Positions 35,591-44,796 of a stretch of DNA of 64,000 nt are shown here, one piece after another. How positions within the stretch are numbered: the first letter of the stretch is position 1; every line of letters begins with the position of its first letter. Origin of the DNA: Brevundimonas sp. UBA5936. Lineage in GTDB: Bacteria > Pseudomonadota > Alphaproteobacteria > Caulobacterales > Caulobacteraceae. A program made the translations under genes and the position numbers. The notes under the pieces were generated by a model that saw nothing but the letters and a program-made list of their open reading frames with translations, had not been told where the DNA came from and ran no database searches. The stretch is taken from contig DJDA01000109.1 in the NCBI GenBank assembly GCA_002430835.1, positions 31,613 to 95,612 of the forward strand, in the 5' to 3' direction.

Positions 35591-35710
35591 ATGACTGGCA
35601 TCGCCCAGATCCGACTGATCGACCTCGGTCCCGTCACTGTTTTGACGAGGGGCGCGGTGATCGGCCCGCCCCTCGAACACGAGGAAATGCCCTACGACGG
35701 CGGGGCCTGA
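35591..35710 (+). CDS. Lasso peptide precursor A2
   Basis: A second 39-residue precursor. Leader MTGIAQIRLIDLGPVTVLTR is near identical to that of A1, again Thr at -2. Core GAVIGPPLEHEEMPYDGGA (19 residues) keeps Gly1 and Glu9 and the GPPLE ring segment but differs in the tail (His10, Met13, Tyr15, Gly18). Predicted lasso monoisotopic mass is 1919.87 Da. Tyr15 occupies the plug position of Phe15 in A1. It is followed by a strong stem-loop and then the B gene. Confidence 0.93.
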   Translation: MTGIAQIRLIDLGPVTVLTRGAVIGPPLEHEEMPYDGGA

Positions 35711-35717
35711 CGGCGTC

Positions 35718-35749
35718 GGGGACGAACGCCTTTTGAGGCGCTCGTCCCC
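35718..35749 (+). terminator. Strong stem-loop between A2 and lasso B
   Basis: GGGGACGA-A-CGCC (35718-35730) pairs with GGCG-C-TCGTCCCC (35737-35749) around TTTTGA, twelve pairs with one A-C mismatch. It begins 7 nt after the A2 stop. Probably a leaky terminator or mRNA shield that keeps precursor mRNA in excess over the enzymes. Confidence 0.75.
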
Positions 35750-35769
35750 AGCCGCCGCGCGCGTGCCCC

Positions 35770-36456
35770 ATGGAGAACCAGGCCTTCGCTCCCGCTACGC
35801 CCTTCGCCTCCACCTCGGATGGCGCTGTCGCCCACCTTTCGGCGCATCTGCATTTCGCGGTCGTCGATGAGGACGTCATCGTGCTCGATGAGCGTACGGA
35901 TGCCTACAGCTGCCTGCCCGGCGCCGGTGCGGTGATACAGGTCCGGGGCGACCGCATCGTCGCCCCCGAGCCCGTGCTGGAGCAACTTCGGGATGGCGGC
36001 TTCCTCGGCCCTGCGGGCGAGAGCCGGGCCGTCGCGCCGCCGGCGCCGACCCGAGCCCTGCCCTTGCCGCTGTCGACCGCGATGGATGTGGTCGCGACCA
36101 CGAGGTTCTGGTGGTCCTGGTGGCGCGAGGGACGGAAATTCGAATCCCGATCCCTCGCGAGCCTGCTCGCCACGCACCGCCGACCCTCTCCCTCGTCGAG
36201 CCTCTCCGAAGAGGAAATCGGCCGTCTGACGGCGGCCTTCGTCCGCCTTTTGCCGTGGGCGCCGGGACAGGGCGCCTGCCTCTACAGGGCGCATCTCCTG
36301 CGAACCTTGATCCGTGACGCGGGCGGAGACGTGCGATGGGTGTTCGGGGTTCGCACCTGGCCATTCTCCGCACACTGCTGGCTGCAGGTCGGCGACGCTG
36401 TGCTGGATGACGAGCCGGATCGGGTCGCCGTCTACACCCCGATCATGGTGGTCTGA
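35770..36456 (+). CDS. Lasso peptide B protein: RRE fused to leader protease
   Basis: A 228-residue protein that binds the precursor leader and cuts it off. The N-terminal 85 residues (HFAVVDEDVIVLDERTDAYS, then VIQVRGDRIVAPEPVLEQLR) form a PqqD-like recognition element; the C-terminal part is the transglutaminase-fold protease with C170 in GACLYRA, H202 in FSAHCWLQ and D213/D214 in VLDDEPD as the triad. RRE and protease are one polypeptide here, as in proteobacterial McjB. It is one base from the C gene start. Confidence 0.92.
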   Translation: MENQAFAPATPFASTSDGAVAHLSAHLHFAVVDEDVIVLDERTDAYSCLPGAGAVIQVRGDRIVAPEPVLEQLRDGGFLGPAGESRAVAPPAPTRALPLPLSTAMDVVATTRFWWSWWREGRKFESRSLASLLATHRRPSPSSSLSEEEIGRLTAAFVRLLPWAPGQGACLYRAHLLRTLIRDAGGDVRWVFGVRTWPFSAHCWLQVGDAVLDDEPDRVAVYTPIMVV

Positions 36457-36457
36457 G

Positions 36458-38218
36458 GTGGGGCATTTTCTGCATCTCGCCTGGTCCGACGTCAGCAATC
36501 TCGATCTCGCAGAAAGTCTCGTGTTTGAGGCCCAGGCGCGGGGGTTCGTCCCGGTTCAGGCGATGGAGCAGGCCTGGCTCGGCACGAGGGGACCGAGGCC
36601 CCCGGCAGTCCACAATCCCGCTGGTGAGCATCTGCTCGTGCTAGGCGACCTGTTCGATGCCCTCGACGGCGACCGAACCCGTATCCCGACACACGGCGAA
36701 GACGCCGACCGCGCCCGCGCCCTGATCCGGCGATATTGGGGACGGTACATCGCGATGTTCCGGACGCCGCGAGGCCAGGTCCGTCAGGTCCTTCGCGATC
36801 CGTCCGGCGCCCACGAGTGTGCGGCGTGGCGACGCGATGGGATCCAGGTCGTCACGTCAGAACTTTCCGACTGGCTGATGAAATTGGCCGCGCCGCCCGT
36901 TCAGGTCGATTGGGACGTCGTGGGCGGTATTCTCCGCGACCCCATCAATGCGACCGCGGCCAGCCCGCTGATCGGAATCCGGGTCGCCGCGGCGGGCGAC
37001 CTGACCGACCTCAACGCTCGACGAAGCACCCCGCTCTGGCGCCCAGCCGACTTCAGCAACTCGATCACCTCCGATCCCCGCGAGGCCGCAGCGCGACTGC
37101 GGGAGCGGATCGACGGCTGCCTGGCCGGCTTCGCCGACGTCATCGCGCGGCCGGGGGTCGAAGTGTCCGGCGGGCTTGATTCCGCGATCGTCGCCGGCGC
37201 CTTTCAGGCCGGTGGGGCGACCCCGCACCTCTGGTTCAACATGTTCGGTCCGTTTGCGGAAGGCGACGAGCGCCGGTTCGTTCGAACCCTCGGGGATCGT
37301 CTCGGCTTCGAACCGCACTGCGTTCAACGCGCGATCAAGCCGATGACGACGGAAGGCTTCGACGTCACCGCCCGAGGTCCCAGACCCGGAGTAAACGGCA
37401 GGGACTATTCATTCGACACGGCCGTCGCGGAAGCCTGCCGGGAAGCCGGCGTCGACGCCCTCCTGACCGGAAAGGGCGGCGACGGCGTGTTCTTTCAAAT
37501 GGGGGTTCCAGACATCTTCACCGACGTCCTCCGCGAGCGGGGCCTCGGCGCCGTCTTCAGCCCCGCATTGCCACAACTGGCGCGCTGGACACGCCGATCG
37601 ACCTGGTCCCTCCTGCGCACTGCCCTGAGCACACCGAGAAGCTCTCCGCTCGACCGGTCGGCGCGGGTGCTGTCGATCTTCAATCCGGAAGGCGTTGCGC
37701 ACGATGCAGAAACGGCTCTGCATCCGTGGCTGCGCGGGCTGGAGACGATCCCGCCGGCCAAACGTCTGCAGATCGAGTCCGTGGCGGCGGGCCTGGCCTA
37801 TCAAGGCCAGTGCCGCCGGACGGAGGCTGCCGACCTGATCCATCCGCTTCTCGCCCAGCCCGTCGTCGAACTGGCGCTCGGATTGTCCGTCCCTCTTCTC
37901 ACCGACGACGGCCGGGCCGACCGCAGGCTGGCCCGCGCCGCCTTCGCCGACAGACTGCCGCCCGAAATCCTGCACAGGCGGTCCAAGGGTGAGATGACCG
38001 CCTACTTCGGCCGTCAGGCGGCGGCGAGCATCCCTTTCCTGCGAGACCACCTGCTCGAGGGTCGCCTCGCCGCGCGCGGACTAATCGACCGCGGTCGCAC
38101 GGAAGCCCTCCTCGACCCGGACCGTCTCCTCTGGAAAGGCAGCGTACCGGACTTCACGATGGCGGCAGTGACGGAGAGCTGGGTCCGGCGCTGGGAGGCG
38201 ATCGGGGCTGGGGTCTGA
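36458..38218 (+). CDS. Lasso cyclase (asparagine-synthetase-like C protein)
   Basis: A 586-residue ATP-dependent macrolactam synthetase: it adenylates the Glu9 side chain and links it to Gly1 of the folded core. The PP-loop SGGLDS (237-242) and GKGGDGVFF further on are diagnostic. The N-terminal third has the glutamine-amidotransferase fold without the Cys1 nucleophile, as usual in McjC. Start is GTG at 36458, one base after the B stop; a longer frame overlaps B and was rejected. Its 3' end overlaps the convergent isopeptidase gene by 65 bp. Confidence 0.92.
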   Translation: MGHFLHLAWSDVSNLDLAESLVFEAQARGFVPVQAMEQAWLGTRGPRPPAVHNPAGEHLLVLGDLFDALDGDRTRIPTHGEDADRARALIRRYWGRYIAMFRTPRGQVRQVLRDPSGAHECAAWRRDGIQVVTSELSDWLMKLAAPPVQVDWDVVGGILRDPINATAASPLIGIRVAAAGDLTDLNARRSTPLWRPADFSNSITSDPREAAARLRERIDGCLAGFADVIARPGVEVSGGLDSAIVAGAFQAGGATPHLWFNMFGPFAEGDERRFVRTLGDRLGFEPHCVQRAIKPMTTEGFDVTARGPRPGVNGRDYSFDTAVAEACREAGVDALLTGKGGDGVFFQMGVPDIFTDVLRERGLGAVFSPALPQLARWTRRSTWSLLRTALSTPRSSPLDRSARVLSIFNPEGVAHDAETALHPWLRGLETIPPAKRLQIESVAAGLAYQGQCRRTEAADLIHPLLAQPVVELALGLSVPLLTDDGRADRRLARAAFADRLPPEILHRRSKGEMTAYFGRQAAASIPFLRDHLLEGRLAARGLIDRGRTEALLDPDRLLWKGSVPDFTMAAVTESWVRRWEAIGAGV

Positions 38219-40757
38219 ACACCGGCGGGGCCTCGCCCGAGCCGAGGGTGCGGTCGAGGAAGACCAGGATTTCCGCGTAGAGATCCCGGATATTGTCCGG
38301 GCTCCAGAGATGATGGCCTTCGCCCCAGTAGGTGAGAAGCCGCGCATCCTTGTTCTGCCGCCACAGCGCCGAGAACATGATCTCGGACTGAGTGCTCGGC
38401 AGAAGATCGCGGTCACCGTGAACGAGAAGCACCGGCGCCGAAATCCGGTCCGCGGCGAAGAGGGGGCTGTTCCTGACATAGCGGTCAGGCGCGGTCCAAG
38501 GTGCCGCGCGCATTCGCCCCTGACTTTCCTCGGCCCAACCGATGCGCTGGCGCAAGGAGAGACCGAATTCCGGATTGTCGCGATTGGCGGGAGAGAATTC
38601 GCCCCAGGCGGTCGCCAGATCAGACAGACCCGCGACGGAAATGATGGACTTGAACCGGTCCGTCTGCGTGGCGGCGACCAACCCGACATAGCCGCCGAAA
38701 CTGTGTCCCCAGTGCGCGACGCGGTGCGGATCGAGCTCCGGATACTGGGCGAGGGCGGCGTCGACCACCCCCAGGACATCCTTGGCGTAGTCCTCCGCGG
38801 GTTCCTTCTCCCGGTCGAGGGGCACGATCGGGATCAGCACCGCATATCCACCGGAGACGACAAGCTGGGGATTGGCCCAGGCGTTGAGCGCGGCGGGTTC
38901 AGACGGCGCGGCCGCAGGGCCGCCTGGATAGGAGAGAACGACCAGAGGCGTCTTCTCCCCCCGCCACTGCCGGGGGCGGTAGAGCCAACTGATCCGTTCC
39001 ACGCCGTCCGCCCCCCGGTGGCGGACGCGTTCGGGCTCCGGGAAGTCGATCTCGCCCATCCAGTCGTTGATCGTCGACAACGTCCGGTCGGGCCGACCCG
39101 GCTGCTGAAGGCGCAAGGTCTGGACCCCGTTGTCCACGGTGCGGACGATGACGCCGTCGGCGCCGGCGTAGACGCCGGAGACGAAGGCGTCGCCGGTCGC
39201 TGTCACGTCAGGATCGAGGTCCGGGCGGACGATCGCCCCACTGGACAGGCGTACCGCCATCCAGCCCCGCCGGGGTGGAGAGTTCCGCTGGCGTCGCTGC
39301 GACTCCAGATAGCCCGCGCCGTCGAAGCCGGTGACGACGCCGGGCGGAGCGACCATCGGCGCGGCTTCGCCGGAGACGGTCACAGCCCAGGGGCGGCCTC
39401 CCGCGACCAGCAACAGCCGCTCCCCATCGATGGCCCCGATATCGACGGACGGCGGACCGAGCGCCGCCGTCAGGTTGACGGCTCCATCCCGTCCGAGCCG
39501 GTGCCAGTCGTTCCGCTCGCCCGCTGGGCCGTGAGCGAACAGGACAGGCCTATCTCCCAGCCAGTCCGCATAGACGCTGTTGAATGCGGCGACCCCGCCG
39601 CCCGTGAAGGGCCTGAGCCCGCCGAGATCGTAGCGCTGCACGGATCCGTCGTCCGGATCGACGCCGATGAGATCACCGGCCTCCCAACCTTCGGCGCCGC
39701 GCGCCCACACCAGCAGACGATCCGAGCCCGGCGACCAGGCCAGCAGGCTCGGTGCGACATCGGCCTCGCCCAGAGGCGAGGTCACGGCGCCCATCCGCAG
39801 GTCGGCAATGCGTAGCCTCCGCTCCCGATCGATGGCCTGCGGCTCGAACGCTGTTGTCGGATCGAATGTCGCCGGTCCGGCGGTCTCGACCAACGCCAGG
39901 CGATCTCCGTCCGGGGAGAGCTCAAGATCGTAGAACCAGCCCGCGGCGAGCGGGGTGGCGATGCCGGAACGAACATCGAGTCTGACCGCCTGGTTCTGTG
40001 GAGGCCGGGGCATCTCGTCAGCGAAGGCGCCGCTGCCGAGGGTGGTTCGTTGCGCCGGTCCGCCGGCGTCCGTGGCACGCCAGCGCGCCTCGAGCGCTCG
40101 TCGGCCTCGCCCGCCGCTGGCCAGCCATTGCGGCAACGATCCGTCGGGTCTCACCAGCAGCACGAGCTCATCGTCGGAACGCCACTGCGCCGCCTCCCCG
40201 AAGACAGAGAGCTCGGGCGACAGGGGAAACCAACGGACCGCGCGATCCGCCATCTCGATAACCCCGGCCTGCCATCGGTGATCTCTGAGGCGGAAGATCA
40301 GGAGTCTGCGCCCGGACGGCGACCAGGGCCCAAGCACGTGGCCCTCCCTCTCCTCGGGCCGCAGCAGGTTCTCGGCAGGCCGGTCCGAGGCGAGATCCAC
40401 CACTTTCAGGCGGCTCACCGTCCACGGATTGCGGAGACCGAACTCGAACGACGTCGCCTGGTCGTAAGGCGCCCGTTGTTCGAACACCGCCCACCGCCCC
40501 GTCGGATCGATGGTGGCGTTGCCGAAGGACTCCGCCGCGAGCATATCGTCCGTTCGGTACGGACGACCGTGTGTCACGAGCGAGCGGGACCCGGTGGCGG
40601 CCTGAACTCCCGCCGGAGCGTTCTGCGGGATCTGCGCGGCAGCGCCCCAACCCGCACCCCACATCAGGATGAAGGCCGAGGCGGCGACGAGGGCGCGCGA
40701 GCGCGCACGGCGTCTTGCGGACGCCATCGGGCGTCCGCTCGAAGCAACTGGGGGCAT
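38154..40757 (-). CDS. Lasso peptide isopeptidase (prolyl-oligopeptidase family S9)
   Basis: An 867-residue protein: signal-like N-terminus (ALVAASAFILMWGAGWGAAA), beta-propeller repeats to about residue 590, then the catalytic domain with VAHWGHSFGGYVG (Ser about 686), LLVHGDRDLLPS (Asp) and WGEGHHLWS (His about 815). In astexin and benenodin loci such enzymes (AtxE type) cut the isopeptide bond of the lasso. It is convergent with the biosynthetic genes and 6 bp downstream of the receptor gene. Specificity for A1/A2 is inference. Confidence 0.88.
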   Translation of the reverse strand: MPPVASSGRPMASARRRARSRALVAASAFILMWGAGWGAAAQIPQNAPAGVQAATGSRSLVTHGRPYRTDDMLAAESFGNATIDPTGRWAVFEQRAPYDQATSFEFGLRNPWTVSRLKVVDLASDRPAENLLRPEEREGHVLGPWSPSGRRLLIFRLRDHRWQAGVIEMADRAVRWFPLSPELSVFGEAAQWRSDDELVLLVRPDGSLPQWLASGGRGRRALEARWRATDAGGPAQRTTLGSGAFADEMPRPPQNQAVRLDVRSGIATPLAAGWFYDLELSPDGDRLALVETAGPATFDPTTAFEPQAIDRERRLRIADLRMGAVTSPLGEADVAPSLLAWSPGSDRLLVWARGAEGWEAGDLIGVDPDDGSVQRYDLGGLRPFTGGGVAAFNSVYADWLGDRPVLFAHGPAGERNDWHRLGRDGAVNLTAALGPPSVDIGAIDGERLLLVAGGRPWAVTVSGEAAPMVAPPGVVTGFDGAGYLESQRRQRNSPPRRGWMAVRLSSGAIVRPDLDPDVTATGDAFVSGVYAGADGVIVRTVDNGVQTLRLQQPGRPDRTLSTINDWMGEIDFPEPERVRHRGADGVERISWLYRPRQWRGEKTPLVVLSYPGGPAAAPSEPAALNAWANPQLVVSGGYAVLIPIVPLDREKEPAEDYAKDVLGVVDAALAQYPELDPHRVAHWGHSFGGYVGLVAATQTDRFKSIISVAGLSDLATAWGEFSPANRDNPEFGLSLRQRIGWAEESQGRMRAAPWTAPDRYVRNSPLFAADRISAPVLLVHGDRDLLPSTQSEIMFSALWRQNKDARLLTYWGEGHHLWSPDNIRDLYAEILVFLDRTLGSGEAPPVFRPQPRSPPSAGPSSPSLPPS

Positions 40758-40763
40758 GACGTC

Positions 40764-43715
40764 CTACCAGCGCTTGATGAGCTGGAACGCCGCAACCCGG
40801 CCGAGCGGCCCCGCCTGCCCCGGATCGAACCCGAAGCCCTGCGGAGAGTCATAGAAGGGCGGATCCGCGTCGAAGATGTTCTGGATCGTCAGGGCCATCT
40901 CGACGCCCTCGCCCAATCCGGTTCCGACCCCGGCCCAGCGCAGCTGAAGATCGGCGGTCGTGAAGGCGTCGATGGTCCGCCCCGCGGCGTCGCGGTAGTC
41001 GGAGGCGTGATTGACGCCGATCCGCGTCGACCAGTCCCCACGCGTCCAGGTCGCGGCGGCCTGGGCGCGGAGATCGACCGGGAAGCCGACCAGCCCGAGC
41101 ACATCCTCGCGAACGGCCACCGGGGTCACCCGACGGCTGTAGTCCAGGAGGTAGGAGGCCGACAAGGAGAGGCCGAAGCTGTTGTCGCCGACGCCGAAAT
41201 CGTAGCTGCCCGCCAGATCGATCCCTTCGACATTCAACTCGCCGGTGTTGGCCCACCGCCCGTCGAGGATCACCGAGTAGGACGAGGCCGGATAGAGGGT
41301 CGGCGAGACGAAACGCGGGTCGGCGAGGAAGGCCTGGACGCGGGCCAGATCGGCCGCATTCCCCGGCGTGAGACGCGTGACGAAGGGCGACAGGCTCGGA
41401 TCGACGAGGATGCTGGTGATGTTCTCCAGCGCCGGTCGACCGATCTTGTTCTCGAAGCGGATGTCGAAATAGCCCGCGCTGAAGCGCATGCCGGGCCGGG
41501 GCGCCCATTCGACCCCGAAGGTGAGGCTTTCGGCGGTTTCAGGTTCGAGGTCGGTGTTGCCGCCGGACTGCAGGATCGCCACGCGGCTGACCCCGGAGTC
41601 GGACACGGTCAGGGGACCGAGCTGGACCCGATCGAACACTTCGGTGAGGGCGGGGGCGCGAAAGGACGTACCCCAGCTGGCTCGGACCGTGAATGGGTCC
41701 GAGGGCTGCCAGATCAGGCCGATCTTGGGATTGGAGGTCGTGCCGACGTCGTCATAGTCCTCAGCACGCCCGGCCAGGGTGAGCTCCAGGCGCTTGATCC
41801 CGGGCCTCGCATTGGCTTCGCCCACCAGCGGCGCCCGCATCTCCATGAAGACGGCGCCGATGTCGCGGACCTGGGGGTCGCCGATGGTGATCACCGGAGC
41901 CAAGCCCGAAGCGAAATTCTGGCTGCGACGATTGAACTCCTCGCGCCGGAACGAAGCGCCGACCGCAATCCGCAGGTCGCCGCCCGGCAGGCTCAGGGGC
42001 GAGCCGTCCAGCATCAGATTGGCGGAGCTGATACGGCTGCGGTAGCGGGACCAGGTGTAGCCCTGCGAGATGAAATCCAGAACCGCGTCGCCGTTGGCCC
42101 CGCCCGACCCGAAGGGATTGAAGTATCCGTCCCGGGCCGCGCTGTAGGAGGTCGCCGGATTGTCGACGGCGTTTCCCAGCGCTTCGGCGAGGAAGGTGCT
42201 GTTGAGCTGATTGTTCGTCCCGCCTTCGCTGAGCTCCTCGGCGAAGGCGCCGTAGGCTTCCAGCGTCCAGTCTCTCGGCAGCGCGATCTCGATTCCGGCG
42301 GTCCCGCCGAGGCTGCGCGACATGCCGTAGCTCTCGGTCGGGCCGAGATCGCCGATGAAGTTGTAGGCGATCAGGTGGGAGGCTGAACCGGTCGGGGAGA
42401 CGAAGAAGGGGTTGCTGCGTCCGACCGTGAGAATGCTCACGGGTGCGAGGTTGGCGTATTCGAATGTCCGCCGGCTGAAGCGGGCGTCGGCGGACACTTC
42501 GATGTGCGAACCGAGGTCCTGGCGGACGCTCGCATAGGCGCTGTGGCGCTCCTGGAGCGGGAGGATGTCGACGTCGGCCCGGCGGTTGCCGAGGTTGGCG
42601 CCGCCCGCCTCGAAATCCGACGGCGTGCGCGCCGTGCCGTCGGGACCGGGTCGGATCGCATAGGTGCTGCGATAGGCGCCGCGAGACGCGTCGAACACGA
42701 CGATGCTGCCGGGCGGCCCGTAGAAGCTGCGGCGATCCGTGCCGCCCCAGGGGGTCAGATCGCCAGTGGCGGTGTAGTCGCGGTCCGCCGAGTTCAGCGC
42801 CGACTGATGCTGATACTCGTAGGACAGGAGCGCCGAGCCGGTCTCCCATCGCGTCCCGAAGAGATGGGACGCCAGCAGGTCTTCGCCCCCGCCTTGCGCG
42901 GCGGAGGCGCGCAGCCGGGTTTCCTGGCCCTCATAGCTCCGCCGCAGGATGACGTTGACCACGCCGGCCACCGCATCCGATCCATAAAGGGCGGAGGCGC
43001 CGTCGAGGAGCACGTCCACGCGCTCGACCGCTCCGCCCGGGATCGCCGAGACATCGGCGAACTCCCCCTTCATCCCGGTCCCCGCGAGGCGTCGCCCGTT
43101 GACCAGAACGAGGGTCGCGTCCGCCCCGAGGCCTCGCAGGTTCACGCCCGTGGCCGTCGACGTGTTGCTTCCTAGCGAGTCCGCACCCAGCAGCAGGCTG
43201 TTGGGCGTCGCGTTCCCCGAATAGGACTGAGGAAGCCGGACGAGGGCGTCGGCGACCGTGGCGTCGCCGCGCCGGTCGAGGTCCGCGCGCGAGATCACGG
43301 TCACGGGCGACGGCGATTCCCCCGGACCCCGCAGCAGCGAGCCCGTGACGATCACCTCGTCGATGACTGTGGCGTCCTCCAGGGCCGTCTGTGGGTTCGA
43401 GGCGCGGCGCAGGACGATCACGCCCGGCCGACTGCGAGACCAGACGACGCCGCTTCCGGCGAGCAGGCGATCCAGCGCCGTGTCCGGCTCATGTCTTCCG
43501 CTCAGTCCCGGAGTCCGGAGGCCCGCCACGAGGTCGGCGGTATAGAGCATCTGCACATTGGCCTGCCGGGCGTAGGCGATCAGCGCCGCGTCCAGCGAGC
43601 CGCCGGAAATGTTGAACTCACGGGCCGTTTGCGCCTGGGCATCGGTGGCGAAGGCCACGGCGGCGATGGGCACGAGTGCGACGCCGGCAAGCAGGCTTCG
43701 GGTGCAAATGGTCAT
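40764..43715 (-). CDS. TonB-dependent transducer-type receptor with STN domain
   Basis: A 983-residue outer-membrane receptor. After a signal peptide it has a secretin/TonB short N-terminal domain (GSLDAALIAYARQANVQMLY, about 38-57), TonB box TVIDEVIVTGSLLRG, plug with VLLDGASALYGSDAVAGVVN and a barrel ending in LIKRW. STN domains contact an anti-sigma FecR in the periplasm, and fecR and fecI lie directly upstream in transcription order. Probably takes up the lasso peptides or a related ligand and signals their presence. Confidence 0.92.
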   Translation of the reverse strand: MTICTRSLLAGVALVPIAAVAFATDAQAQTAREFNISGGSLDAALIAYARQANVQMLYTADLVAGLRTPGLSGRHEPDTALDRLLAGSGVVWSRSRPGVIVLRRASNPQTALEDATVIDEVIVTGSLLRGPGESPSPVTVISRADLDRRGDATVADALVRLPQSYSGNATPNSLLLGADSLGSNTSTATGVNLRGLGADATLVLVNGRRLAGTGMKGEFADVSAIPGGAVERVDVLLDGASALYGSDAVAGVVNVILRRSYEGQETRLRASAAQGGGEDLLASHLFGTRWETGSALLSYEYQHQSALNSADRDYTATGDLTPWGGTDRRSFYGPPGSIVVFDASRGAYRSTYAIRPGPDGTARTPSDFEAGGANLGNRRADVDILPLQERHSAYASVRQDLGSHIEVSADARFSRRTFEYANLAPVSILTVGRSNPFFVSPTGSASHLIAYNFIGDLGPTESYGMSRSLGGTAGIEIALPRDWTLEAYGAFAEELSEGGTNNQLNSTFLAEALGNAVDNPATSYSAARDGYFNPFGSGGANGDAVLDFISQGYTWSRYRSRISSANLMLDGSPLSLPGGDLRIAVGASFRREEFNRRSQNFASGLAPVITIGDPQVRDIGAVFMEMRAPLVGEANARPGIKRLELTLAGRAEDYDDVGTTSNPKIGLIWQPSDPFTVRASWGTSFRAPALTEVFDRVQLGPLTVSDSGVSRVAILQSGGNTDLEPETAESLTFGVEWAPRPGMRFSAGYFDIRFENKIGRPALENITSILVDPSLSPFVTRLTPGNAADLARVQAFLADPRFVSPTLYPASSYSVILDGRWANTGELNVEGIDLAGSYDFGVGDNSFGLSLSASYLLDYSRRVTPVAVREDVLGLVGFPVDLRAQAAATWTRGDWSTRIGVNHASDYRDAAGRTIDAFTTADLQLRWAGVGTGLGEGVEMALTIQNIFDADPPFYDSPQGFGFDPGQAGPLGRVAAFQLIKRW

Positions 43716-43797
43716 GAGCGAGGTCCCCTCCGACGCAAGGGCGCGTCGAACAGGAGACGCAGGGGCGTCACCTCATCTGAGTTGGGACCCGAAATTT

Positions 43798-44793
43798 TTA
43801 TCCGCCGACGGATCGCGCGGTGAGGCGCACGCCGCCGTCGGCCTGCGGCTGGGCGCTCAGACCGAAGAGATCCGAGACGGCCGCGACGAAGGCGTCCCGG
43901 TCGCCCGTGGCGAAGGAGCCGTTGACCGCGACCTCCGATGCAGGCCCGGCCGCCAGGACGATCTTGTCCGGAAGGTAGCGATTGACCTCGGCGACGGCGT
44001 CGCGAAGCGGCGTGCCCCGGAAGACGAGGTGACCCTGAGACCAACTCGTCTCGACGGTCGCATCGACAGCGACCGGCGCTGGGTCGCGACGCGACGTCTG
44101 GACTTGCTGCCCCGGGGTCAGACGCCAGTTGCGGGTCTCGGCCTGGACATCGGTGACCGCGACCGATCCCTCGACGAGGGTCACGCGCGCCCCGGTGGAT
44201 TCGCGTCGCACGTCGAAGACGGTGCCCAAGGCCGTGACCTCCGTGCCCCCGGCCTCGACTTTGAACGGACGGGTCGCGTCGTGGGCGACGGTGAACAGCG
44301 CCTGGCCCTGTTCGAGCACGATCCGCCGTTCGCCCGAGGCGAACCGCACCCTGATCCGCGTGTCCGTATCCAGCCTGACTTGGGTCCCGTCGTCGAGCGC
44401 GACGACCCGTTGGCCGCCGATCTCCGTTTCGTAGAGACCTCGCGTGGGCAGCCAGAAGAGCAGCGCCATCGCCACGGCCACGACAGGGACGAGCGCGACC
44501 GCGACGGGGAAGAGCCGCCTTGACCAAACGCGCTTCGTCCCTGGCCTCGAGGTCCGCAACGTCGCCTGGGTCAGATTCTGGATGTCGCCATCCGATGAGA
44601 GGGATCCCGTGCTCCGCCAAAGACGCTCGACCTTGTGATAGGCCTCCGCGTTGCCAGCGGTCTCGCGCCAGGTCTTGAACGCATGGAGCGTGTCGGCGGA
44701 CACGGGGCGTTCCCCGAGTCGGACATGCCACTCGGCCGCTTCACGGTCCGCAACGCCTGTCGCGCTCTGCGGGTCGCTCATGGCGTTCCCCAT
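43798..44793 (-). CDS. FecR-type anti-sigma factor
   Basis: A 331-residue membrane-tethered regulator. The N-terminal cytoplasmic DUF4880 part (AAEWHVRLGERPVSADTLHA) contacts sigma; one transmembrane helix (VALVPVVAVAMALLFWLP, about 102-119); then the periplasmic FecR domain (VVALDDGTQVRLDTDTRIRV) and a C-terminal STN-like VFRGTPLRDAVAEVNRYLPD. It lies between the receptor and sigma genes with 3 bp to the latter. Transduces receptor occupancy to the sigma factor. Confidence 0.9.
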   Translation of the reverse strand: MGNAMSDPQSATGVADREAAEWHVRLGERPVSADTLHAFKTWRETAGNAEAYHKVERLWRSTGSLSSDGDIQNLTQATLRTSRPGTKRVWSRRLFPVAVALVPVVAVAMALLFWLPTRGLYETEIGGQRVVALDDGTQVRLDTDTRIRVRFASGERRIVLEQGQALFTVAHDATRPFKVEAGGTEVTALGTVFDVRRESTGARVTLVEGSVAVTDVQAETRNWRLTPGQQVQTSRRDPAPVAVDATVETSWSQGHLVFRGTPLRDAVAEVNRYLPDKIVLAAGPASEVAVNGSFATGDRDAFVAAVSDLFGLSAQPQADGGVRLTARSVGG

Positions 44794-44796
44794 CGG

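Noticed and set aside
36314..36457. Upstream extension of the lasso cyclase frame into the B gene
   Set aside because: It overlaps the protease catalytic region and adds Cys/Ser-rich nonsense; the GTG at 36458 directly follows the B stop.
40050..42386. A 778-codon plus-strand frame across the isopeptidase and receptor genes
   Set aside because: Antisense shadow with low-complexity Arg/Gly/Glu composition. The minus-strand isopeptidase and receptor explain the DNA.
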